DNA of 64,000 nucleotides from WTGA01 sp965231865 (GTDB lineage: Bacteria > Pseudomonadota > Gammaproteobacteria > Arenicellales > Poriferihabitantaceae), in contig CBDDOJ010000002.1 of NCBI GenBank assembly GCA_965231865.1, forward strand, positions 1,674,001-1,738,000, written 5' to 3'. Below the pieces are notes generated by a model that ran no database searches, was not told the DNA's origin, and saw only the letters and a list, made by a program, of their open reading frames with translations. Position 1 is the stretch's first letter, and every line of letters starts with the position of its first letter. Shown piece after piece: positions 25,815 to 33,230 of the stretch. Position numbers and translations under genes: made by a program.

Positions 25815-25937
25815 ATTAAAATATTTAATCAGTAAACTGGATACGCAGAAGCGTTTATACAGGGCACTGACTGGGACTTTTTATCTCCTTCCTGGATGAA
25901 GGGGTTTGCAGTCCCTTCCTTCTCTTCGCAGGCACAG

Positions 25938-25958
25938 CGGCCTCCCGCAGGGAGGCCG
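25938..25958. repeat. Hairpin with 9-bp perfect stem
   Basis: Arms CGGCCTCCC and GGGAGGCCG are separated by a three-base loop. No T-run follows on either strand, so it is not a standard terminator. GC-rich hairpins of this kind also occur near the ends of IS200/IS605-type elements. Confidence 0.4.
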
Positions 25959-26533
25959 TTCCCAATCCTAATGATGAAAGATCAGCAATACTCCACAAAA
26001 AAACCTGAAACCTGAATCTGAAATCAGAATGAATTCCGGCAGGACGGCCCGAGTGTCCGCTGGGCCAACAGGTGAATGCAATCTGAAAGATCATGGAAGT
26101 GCCTGTTCAGGCCATGTTGTCACGGCAATCGACAGGGGGGAACCCATCAGGTTCTTACCCCGAACCGTGATGACGGCACCAATGGGGAGGAGGATATTTC
26201 CTTTCCCGTTCCCTTGTTTTCTGCCTTTCCGCATCTGCGGCAGCGTTGACGCCCACAAACGTCATCATTTCCAGCGTGTTGGCCAGGTAAAACTTTGTTT
26301 TCCGCCAGGTGCGAGGGCTGTCTTTCATGGCCCCATTGTACTGTCCCTTTATTCGGGTTATCAACTTTGGTCCTGTCGGCAACAAAGCGGTCCGGGAATG
26401 TTATAAAATCAAACCGTCCCCACCCCGCATCCGGGTTTTCGATGGACCGGTTGCAGGGCAGAACACGGGTGGGTGGATATGCCAATCGGCCTTTTCGAGG
26501 GCCGTAGAAAATCGAATATCAAAGAGAAACAGA

Positions 26534-27301
26534 ATGAATCAAGAAATTGTCAACGAAATGGGCCGGGCAACATTCACACCCGCCAATGCCAGGGAAAGGG
26601 AAGTCAGGGTGGATTTGGCTGCGATGTTCAGGCTGACCCATATGATGGGCTGGGACGATACGATCTGGAACCATATCACCGCACGTGTACCCGGTACGGA
26701 TCATCATTTTCTGATGCACCGCTTTGGTCTTTTGTATGAAGAGGTGACCGCTTCGAACCTGATCAAGGTGGATGAAAACGGCAATGTGCTGGAGGGTCCC
26801 CCGGATATCAATACAGCCGGGTTCATCATCCACAGTGCCATTCATCTCAACCATCCGAACAACAAGTTTGTTTTTCATGCGCATCCCCCTTCGGCATTGG
26901 CAGCCACCGCATTCAAGGAGGGCATTCCCTACTGGGTCCAGGATTCTTCCATGTTGTATGGGAAAGTGGGGTACCATCCGTGGGAAGGCTTGTCGGTGGA
27001 TATGGAGGAGCGATTCCGGATTGCCGGGAACCTGGGGGAGAATAAAGTCCTGGTGATGCAGAATCATGGATTTCTCACGGTCGGCGAAACCGCAGGAGAA
27101 GCCTTCATGAACATGTATTACACCATTCGCATGTGCGAAGTCGCTGTACAGGCGCAAAGTGCAGGAGTACCGCTGGAACCCGCGACAAAAGACCTGTGGG
27201 AGTTGTCCTGCAGGCAATATGAATCCTTCTCACCGGGCCGGTACGAATGGCCGGCACTGAAAAGAAGGTGTGACAGGCTGGACCCATCATACAAAATCTG
27301 A
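26534..27301 (+). CDS. Class II aldolase/adducin-family protein
   Basis: A 255-residue cytosolic class II aldolase fold, the family of L-fuculose-phosphate aldolase and related retro-aldol or decarboxylating enzymes. Zinc ligands are seen as VFHAHPPSALA (two histidines) and MQNHGFLTVG (third histidine); DTIWNHITARVPG is the family's conserved early segment, with N-H-I-S/T-x-R. ATG at 26534 is chosen; the frame extends 225 bases upstream through unlikely sequence. It is followed after 150 bases by an enolase-superfamily dehydratase in the same direction, and acid-sugar or hydroxy-acid breakdown is the natural guess. Substrate unknown. Confidence 0.85.
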   Translation: MNQEIVNEMGRATFTPANAREREVRVDLAAMFRLTHMMGWDDTIWNHITARVPGTDHHFLMHRFGLLYEEVTASNLIKVDENGNVLEGPPDINTAGFIIHSAIHLNHPNNKFVFHAHPPSALAATAFKEGIPYWVQDSSMLYGKVGYHPWEGLSVDMEERFRIAGNLGENKVLVMQNHGFLTVGETAGEAFMNMYYTIRMCEVAVQAQSAGVPLEPATKDLWELSCRQYESFSPGRYEWPALKRRCDRLDPSYKI

Positions 27302-27451
27302 ACCGGCCGGCAGCCCCACGCTTTATCGCCATGGCAGCATGGTCATGTGTTCGTACCCCGCGTTTCGGTCAATTCCGGTTTTTGCGCAGTGGATGGTGGC
27401 ATGAAGCCGTATCCACGGTACGGCCAGTGAGCAGGAAAACAGGTTGACTGC

Positions 27452-28534
27452 GTGAAAATAACACAGTTGAAAACCACTCTGGTTGAGATTCCCTTCGACC
27501 GGCCCATCAAGACGGCACTTCACGACATGCGAAGCATTGGTTGCGTGCTGGTGGAACTGGAGACCGATGAGGGGGTGATCGGAGAATCCTATTCGTTCAC
27601 CCTGAACGCAGTGAGGTTACGTGCACTGCATGAAATGATTCTGGGTTTTCGCCACCAGGTGGAAGGCAGGAGTCCCTATTTCGTGGAAGCAATATGGGCC
27701 GGCATCTGGAACGAAATGAACCCGATTGGCCACAAGGGATTTTCAATTGCTGCACTGTCCGCACTGGACATGGCTTGCTGGGATCTTATCGGCAAGGCAG
27801 CCAACCTGCCTTTGCACAAGATTTTCGGTGCCTGCCGGGAAGAAGTGCGCACCTATGCCAGCGGGGGGCTGTGGTTGTCGCAATCCATTGAGACCTGTTT
27901 GAAAGAGGCCGATGAATTTATCAACCAGGGATTCCGGTCAATGAAAATTCGATTGGGCAGTGAAAATATTGCGGAGGATGTGGAACGGGTGCGTGAAATC
28001 CGAAATCACGTCGGGGACGGGGTCGAACTGTTGTCCGATGTGAATCAGGCGCTGTCCGCAAAGCAGGCAATTCGTCTTGGCAGGGAACTGGAAGAATTCA
28101 ATCTGGGGTGGTTGGAAGAGCCCGTTGCCTATCATGATTTGAAAGGGCATGCCGAGGTCCGGGCCGCGCTGACGATTCCCGTCGCCACCGGGGAGACGGA
28201 GTATACCCGCTATGGAATGCGCCATATCATCGAGGCGGACGCGGTGGACATTCTGATGCCTGACCTGCAGCGAATAGGGGGGTATACCGAATTTCGAAGA
28301 AGTGCGGCACTGGCAGCATCCCATGATATCCCCGTTTCCAGTCATATGTTCACTGAACACAGCCTGTGCATTGCCGCCTCGGAAAGCAACTGTATCTCCG
28401 TTGAACACATGCCCTGGTGTTCCAGACTTTTCAATGAGGAAATGGAAATCAGGAGGGGAAACATAGTGGTTCCCGACCGCCCCGGAACCGGGTTTACCTT
28501 CGACCGGGCCGAAGTAAAAAAACTGGCCCGGTAA
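27452..28534 (+). CDS. Mandelate racemase/enolase-superfamily enzyme
   Basis: A 360-residue enzyme of the mandelate racemase group, which removes the proton alpha to a carboxylate using Mg. Visible are the capping domain (to about residue 125), the acid/base lysine in SMKIRLG (a K-x-R variant of K-x-K), the three metal ligands in LLSDVNQ, WLEEPV and TGETEYT, and the Asp-His dyad in MPDLQRIGG and SSHMFTEHS. It most resembles acid-sugar dehydratases. The start codon is GTG at 27452. Together with the class II aldolase upstream it could form a dehydration and cleavage pathway. Confidence 0.87.
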   Translation: MKITQLKTTLVEIPFDRPIKTALHDMRSIGCVLVELETDEGVIGESYSFTLNAVRLRALHEMILGFRHQVEGRSPYFVEAIWAGIWNEMNPIGHKGFSIAALSALDMACWDLIGKAANLPLHKIFGACREEVRTYASGGLWLSQSIETCLKEADEFINQGFRSMKIRLGSENIAEDVERVREIRNHVGDGVELLSDVNQALSAKQAIRLGRELEEFNLGWLEEPVAYHDLKGHAEVRAALTIPVATGETEYTRYGMRHIIEADAVDILMPDLQRIGGYTEFRRSAALAASHDIPVSSHMFTEHSLCIAASESNCISVEHMPWCSRLFNEEMEIRRGNIVVPDRPGTGFTFDRAEVKKLAR

Positions 28535-28554
28535 AGGCGCGCCCAATACCCGAG

Positions 28555-28574
28555 ACCGGGAATTCATTCCCGGT
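28555..28574. repeat. Hairpin between convergent genes
   Basis: ACCGGGAAT and ATTCCCGGT form a 9-bp stem with a two-base loop between the convergent dehydratase and M24 genes. It may act as a bidirectional terminator, although no T-run follows. Confidence 0.35.
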
Positions 28575-28641
28575 GCACGGCAGGGTTCCGGCAGTCGGGG
28601 AGTGCACCGGGGCACCGGGTTCTTTCGTTAACGAGGGGGGA

Positions 28642-29856
28642 TCAGTCGGTATAGCTGTCTTCCAGGGGGTAGTCAGAAAGCAGAATTGGACCTTCCCGGG
28701 TGATCCAGACGGGTTGTTCCAGCTTGACACCCTGGTTTCCGCCCCGGGTGCCAACATAGCTTTCTATGCAGATGACCATGTTTTCTTCAAACATCCCATC
28801 GTAGGCGCCAAATTCCGCATCCTCGGGATACCATAAAAAAGGATACTCCACGCCCATTCCGCATCCGTGTCCAACATCGGCATACCGGTTGGCCAGATAT
28901 TTGTCCGGCAGCACATAGGCCTGTGCGGCATATTCAAGAAATTTTTTACCGGGCTGCAGTAGGCTGATGTTCGTTTCCAGCTGTGCTCTGGAGGTTTCAT
29001 AGAGTTCCTTTTGCTCGGAGGTTGGCCGGATGTCACCGACAATCCAGCTCCGGGAGATATCATTGTAAAACCCCATGGGGCCGATCAGGTCGGTATCGAA
29101 TGACAGGAAATCGCCTTCTTTCATGACCCGGTTGGAGGTTTCCTGGAACCATGGATTGGTTCTTGGGCCGGATGTCAGCAATCGTGTTTCGGGATATTCA
29201 CCCCCCCGCTGAATGCTGCCTTTGATCAATATGCCGAGTGCTTCCTGTTCGCTCATACCCGGCTGTATTTGCGCCCGCATCTCCTGCATGGCGGTTTCGC
29301 AGGTTTCCAGGGAAAATTTCAGTGCACGAATTTCCTCCAGTGACTTGATGGCGCGTGCGATTTCGAGAATTTGTTTTCCATCCAGAAGTGCTAACTCATG
29401 CCCGGTCAGGGCCTGTGCCATGGCCGCATCCAGCCGGTCAATGGCCAGGCGCCGGTTGCCACCGCCATGCCCCAGCACCAGGTCCATGATCTCTTTCGCC
29501 CAGTAACCCGCGATTTCAGTGGTGCGGTCACCCACCGCCATATAGTCAAGCGACCAGGCCGGTCGTATCTCATCAATGGTCTCCAGCCCCTGGAGCAGGT
29601 GGTATCCTGTGGGCAACTCGAACATGACGGACGGTCCGTTGGTTGCAATGAAGGCATAGCGGCAGAAGTTGTGCATGGTCCACACCTGCATATTTCGCGA
29701 ACCATTTGCATAGCGAATGTTCACGGGATCAAATAGAACGATTCCGGCGCAGTCTTTCTCCGCCAAAAGTCTGCGAATGTGGGCCATTCGATGGGCGCGA
29801 ATCGCGACTTCATCGATGGGGGAACGATCAGACAGTATCTGCAGGGGTCGAGTCAT
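28642..29856 (-). CDS. M24-family enzyme, DddP (DMSP lyase)-like, catalytic Asp lost
   Basis: A 404-residue creatinase/aminopeptidase-P-fold protein, clearly of the DddP type: NIRYANGSRNMQVWTMHN, HGGGNRRLAID, LLTSGPRTNPWFQE and SFDTDLIGPMGFYNDISRSW. DddP is an iron-dependent lyase splitting dimethylsulfoniopropionate into dimethyl sulfide and acrylate. The metal ligands are all kept: D254, D256, D266, H330, E365, E380, matching those I recall for Ruegeria DddP with a constant offset of 41, as does Y325. The residue matching DddP's catalytic Asp377 is V336 here (HGCGMGVEYP). It is therefore probably metal-bound but may not cleave DMSP. Divergent from the second Rieske gene. Confidence 0.88.
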   Translation of the reverse strand: MTRPLQILSDRSPIDEVAIRAHRMAHIRRLLAEKDCAGIVLFDPVNIRYANGSRNMQVWTMHNFCRYAFIATNGPSVMFELPTGYHLLQGLETIDEIRPAWSLDYMAVGDRTTEIAGYWAKEIMDLVLGHGGGNRRLAIDRLDAAMAQALTGHELALLDGKQILEIARAIKSLEEIRALKFSLETCETAMQEMRAQIQPGMSEQEALGILIKGSIQRGGEYPETRLLTSGPRTNPWFQETSNRVMKEGDFLSFDTDLIGPMGFYNDISRSWIVGDIRPTSEQKELYETSRAQLETNISLLQPGKKFLEYAAQAYVLPDKYLANRYADVGHGCGMGVEYPFLWYPEDAEFGAYDGMFEENMVICIESYVGTRGGNQGVKLEQPVWITREGPILLSDYPLEDSYTD

Positions 29857-29934
29857 GAAAACGCCTGGTGATGGATTGCGCGGTGTTTCAAATTGTATGC
29901 CATATTCGGCAGGACAAAAACCAAAGGCGTTGAA

Positions 29935-29961
29935 TACAGTGTAAAAACCGGGAAAACTGTA
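29935..29961. promoter_or_regulatory. Inverted repeat TACAGT / ACTGTA in divergent promoter region
   Basis: Arms at 29935-29940 and 29956-29961 lie between the divergent M24 and Rieske genes, about 80 and 160 bases from their starts. A regulator controlling both genes could bind here; this is inference from position. Confidence 0.3.
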
Positions 29962-30119
29962 CTATAGTCAGGATTCGGTCATGGATACAATGGGTATCCG
30001 AAAAGACTGTATTGAATGAAATGGCAATCCGGGTGGTTTCCATCTTCAACCGGGTACAATGACCGGTATTGTTCAGGTAATGAAATGCCATGATGTTTAA
30101 TGAGTATGAGGCGGAATAG

Positions 30120-31220
30120 ATGAACCAGATGTCCACATCGTTGCCTGTCAGGGGATTGCCGGCCAGATATTTCACGGACCCCGGTATTTATCAACGGGTG
30201 AAAACGGAAATTTTTTTCAAGACCTGGCAGCTGGCCTGTCATGCCAGCCAGGTCCCCGGGGCAGGGGACTTTTTCAGTTTTTCAATCTTTGACCAGGATA
30301 TCTTCATTGTCCGGGGCGAGGATGGACAACTCCGTGCCTTTTTCAATGTGTGCCAGCATCGCGGGCACACACTGGTGAAGGGCAGTGGCCACCGATCAAG
30401 AATCACCTGTCCCTATCATGCATGGACCTATGATCTGGAAGGAAAGCTGGTCGGTGCACCGAATTCCCGATCCGTACCGGGGTTTGATGCAAAGGAAATC
30501 CGTATCCCGGAAATTCGATTGGAGGAATTTCTGGGTTTCGTGTTCGTGAATCTGGATGGTGAGTGCGACTCCATGAGTGAGTGCTATCCGGGGGTGAAGG
30601 AAGGGATTCTCGCACTGTGCCCGGACATTGAAATGCGGGTATTTGCCCATGAATATACCGCCAACGAAAGATGCAACTGGTTTGCAGCTGTGGAAAACTA
30701 TAACGAGTGTTATCACTGCAAGGTTGCCCATGCGGATTTTGCGAAGGGGATCATTGACCCCGGGTCCTACAACATTGCCCCCTACGGTGAAGGCAAGGTG
30801 TTGTGCCACACCTCCCGGGCCACCCAGAGCGAAGAAGCCTGGTATGACGTCAGTGGTTCAGACTATGGGAGCTTTTATCTGTGGCCTTCCATGGCATTCC
30901 AGATTTATCCGGGTGGCGTTGTCAATACGTATCATTGGCGGCCCCTGGCAGTGGATGACGTGAAAGTACATCGGGGTTGGTATTCTGATGATGGTGAGGT
31001 GGATGAAACCCTCCAGAAAGTCATTGACCTGGACCGGAATACCACCTTTGCCGAAGACCTGGCCCTGTTGCAGAATGTGCAGCGCGGACTGCAGTCAATG
31101 GGATATCGACCCGGACCCCTGATTCTTGACCCCGGGGGCGGCATTGATAACGAGCGTCCGATATCGATCCTGCACCAATGGTTACGTGCCGGTGTGGGTG
31201 CTGAGTGCAATGGGCGTTAA
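30120..31220 (+). CDS. Rieske non-heme iron oxygenase, betaine/carnitine type (2)
   Basis: Oxygenase alpha subunit of 366 residues. Rieske ligands are C78-x-H80 (NVCQHRGH) and C97-x2-H100 (ITCPYHAW); the mononuclear iron site is in VENYNECYHCKVAH (H199, H204). VENYNECYHC is the pattern of carnitine monooxygenase CntA/YeaW and glycine-betaine demethylase, so the substrate is probably a trimethylated or dimethylated ammonium compound. ATG at 30120 follows GAGGCGG. A class III aminotransferase follows after 161 bases in the same direction, and the DddP-like gene is divergent. No ferredoxin reductase gene is next to it, so the electron donor must be elsewhere. Confidence 0.89.
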   Translation: MNQMSTSLPVRGLPARYFTDPGIYQRVKTEIFFKTWQLACHASQVPGAGDFFSFSIFDQDIFIVRGEDGQLRAFFNVCQHRGHTLVKGSGHRSRITCPYHAWTYDLEGKLVGAPNSRSVPGFDAKEIRIPEIRLEEFLGFVFVNLDGECDSMSECYPGVKEGILALCPDIEMRVFAHEYTANERCNWFAAVENYNECYHCKVAHADFAKGIIDPGSYNIAPYGEGKVLCHTSRATQSEEAWYDVSGSDYGSFYLWPSMAFQIYPGGVVNTYHWRPLAVDDVKVHRGWYSDDGEVDETLQKVIDLDRNTTFAEDLALLQNVQRGLQSMGYRPGPLILDPGGGIDNERPISILHQWLRAGVGAECNGR

Positions 31221-31381
31221 TCGGTTGTGGACAAGGTGCGCGGAAATCCTGAATCGTACAAATCGCACCATCGGTATTCTGGCCGCCAGTGCAGTTTCCC
31301 TTGACCGCAGCCAGGGCAGCAGACCGGAAATGAATGTGGGGCGGGTACCCGGGCCGATAAGAGGGAGATGGGAATACAGTC

Positions 31382-32677
31382 ATGCAGCCCGCTTCTGAAG
31401 CCCTGTTCGAGATTGCAGAATCCACCATGCCGGGGGCCGGTCTGGGCGGATATTCGCTTGCCAGGGAAATTCGATTGATCTACAGTCATGGTCGAGGCTC
31501 CCGCATGTGGGACGTGGATGGAAGGGAATATATTGATTATGTTGGAGGTGCCGGAGCGTTGATTCTGGGTCATTCACACCCTTCTGTAATCCGGGCCTGC
31601 CAGGAGCAAATGGCCCGGGGCGCACATGTGTTTGGTTCACTGAATGATATGGCCATCAAGCTGGCAGAGCGATTGGTGCGGGATATTCCCTGTGCGGAAA
31701 AAATCACCTATTCGACTACAGGGTCTGAAGCCACCGCCTATGCAATGCGTCTGGCGCGTGCATACACCGGCAGGGACAAGATACTGAAGTTTGAAGGGGC
31801 GTATCATGGCAACCATGACTACGCCATGGTCAGCACCTTTCCCAGGGAAACCGGGCACTATCCCCGGGGCCAGGCAGATTCCCATGGTCAGCCGCAGGCA
31901 ACGGTTTCGACGATGCTGGTTGCGCCCTACAACAACCTGGAAGCCGTGAAAAGCATTGTCAGGGAGCAGGGCCATGATATGGCTGCCATCATTGCCGAAC
32001 CGGTCCAGCGCATCATTCCGGCAAAACCTGAATTTTTATACGGGTTGCGTAAAATTTGCGATGATCATGACATTCTGTTGATTCTGGATGAGGTGGTGAC
32101 CGGTTTCCGCCTTGGTTATGGGGGTGGGCAGGACTGGTTTGATGTGCGGCCGGATATGGCGACCTATGGCAAGGTGGTGGGCGGCGGCGGGCCGCTTTCC
32201 TGCATTGCGGGCAGGGCAGAAATCATCGATCTCGTGGACCCAAACAAAAGGGGCCAGGACCGGTACACATACCTCAATGGCACCCTGCACGGTAATCCGG
32301 TGGCATCGGCGGCCACCCTGGCGATGCTCGACGAATTGTCCAGGCCCGGGAGCTACCGGAGAATGAACCAGTATGCCGATGATTTGTGTCACGCCTGCCA
32401 GCAGGTGCTGGACAAATATCACATCCCCGCCATTGTTCAAAATACCGGGTCACTGTGGCAAATACTGTTTATGGACAAAACCCCTGAGAACATGTCCGAT
32501 ATGCTCAACAGCGACCAGGCGGCAATGCGCCGATTGGACACCGAACTGATGAAACATGGGCAATATGTATTGCCGGGCGTCCGTCGCTTCATTTCCACTG
32601 TGCACACGGATCAGGACCTGGAAGATACCGTACGCGGGCTGGACGATGCCTGCAGGGCATTCAATCGAACCGGCTGA
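31382..32677 (+). CDS. Class III aminotransferase, glutamate-1-semialdehyde mutase-like
   Basis: PLP enzyme of 431 residues in the HemL-like branch of class III aminotransferases. Conserved parts are MWDVDGREYIDYVGGAGALI, HSHPSVIRACQEQM, TTGSEATAYAMRLARAYTGR, EGAYHGNHDY, LILDEVVTGFRLGYGG (PLP-stacking Asp) and the Schiff-base lysine in MATYGKVVGGGGPL. The HGNPVASAATLAML segment is also typical. It is not likely to be the haem-pathway hemL itself because of its catabolic context and its divergent N-terminus. It follows the second Rieske gene and may act on an amino acid released by demethylation. Confidence 0.87.
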   Translation: MQPASEALFEIAESTMPGAGLGGYSLAREIRLIYSHGRGSRMWDVDGREYIDYVGGAGALILGHSHPSVIRACQEQMARGAHVFGSLNDMAIKLAERLVRDIPCAEKITYSTTGSEATAYAMRLARAYTGRDKILKFEGAYHGNHDYAMVSTFPRETGHYPRGQADSHGQPQATVSTMLVAPYNNLEAVKSIVREQGHDMAAIIAEPVQRIIPAKPEFLYGLRKICDDHDILLILDEVVTGFRLGYGGGQDWFDVRPDMATYGKVVGGGGPLSCIAGRAEIIDLVDPNKRGQDRYTYLNGTLHGNPVASAATLAMLDELSRPGSYRRMNQYADDLCHACQQVLDKYHIPAIVQNTGSLWQILFMDKTPENMSDMLNSDQAAMRRLDTELMKHGQYVLPGVRRFISTVHTDQDLEDTVRGLDDACRAFNRTG

Positions 32678-32956
32678 GCCAACGGCGGGTTAGCGGTTTG
32701 CCCAAGAGGGGACCAGGGCGATGGAGCCCGATTCCCTCCAACTGGACGAACGCGGAGGCCCCATCATTGAATTAAAGGCCTGGTTCGAACTGCGCACCCG
32801 GCCTCTCCGACAGTTTCGATCCTTCTGGCGGGCGTGGGAGTATTACGGCACGGATCAGTTTTCCATGAATCTGTGGGACCATCTCCCACGACACCGATCC
32901 CACCGGAATGAAACCATGTCCATGCTTCAGCGCCCATGCTTCAGCAGGCATTCGAA

Positions 32957-33184
32957 CTATAGGTTCTTCAGCTTGTCGATATGGGCATTGACCACGCTCA
33001 GCTTTATTTCAACTGATTTTCGCTTCTCGGGAGCAAGGTCCTGTTGCAGCCTGTTTTCAAAATCACTCTTTTTCTCCAGCAACTTTCCATGGAGTTTTGC
33101 CACTTTTTTCGGTTTGATTGTTTTCCCTTTTTCCTGTTTCCGGATCAATTTCCCAAATCGGTTCCTGAGCGCTTTATATTTCAT
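32957..33184 (-). CDS. Small basic coiled-coil protein
   Basis: A 75-residue, lysine- and arginine-rich, almost entirely helical protein (KALRNRFGKLIRKQEKGK, then heptad-like LHGKLLEKKSDFENRL). No cysteine, signal peptide or known motif is seen. It lies 46 bases after the Na/Pi cotransporter on the same strand, so it is probably co-transcribed with the phosphate genes. The strong charge bias could suit binding of polyphosphate or nucleic acid, but that is only a guess. The opposite strand has an open frame here, which looks like its shadow. Confidence 0.6.
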   Translation of the reverse strand: MKYKALRNRFGKLIRKQEKGKTIKPKKVAKLHGKLLEKKSDFENRLQQDLAPEKRKSVEIKLSVVNAHIDKLKNL

Positions 33185-33230
33185 TGCAAATTCTCTCTAT
33201 GCAGTTAGTACGGTCTGACAGGGGCGGAAT

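Larger units (their letters stand above)
25387..26533. other. 1.15 kb gene-free region with inverted and direct repeats
   Basis: Between two divergent catabolic genes. It contains a direct repeat at 25505-25537, an AT-rich inverted repeat at 25778-25814 and a 9-bp-stem hairpin at 25938-25958 (listed separately). Several short frames exist on the minus strand (about 25840-26094 and 26150-26480) that may be relics of degraded genes; the first has an end loosely like a TnpB transposase tail. None can be supported as a gene. The plus-strand end presumably holds the promoter of the aldolase-dehydratase pair. Confidence 0.45.

Noticed and set aside
28642..29856. Annotation of the M24 gene as ectoine hydrolase DoeA
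   Set aside because: The conserved segments (NMQVWTMHN, SGPRTNPWFQE) match DddP, and no DoeB deacetylase is nearby.
32721..33218. 165-codon plus-strand frame after the class III aminotransferase
   Set aside because: Its second half is antisense to the small basic protein and consists of F, S and L, the mirror of lysine-rich coding; the first half has no recognisable feature.
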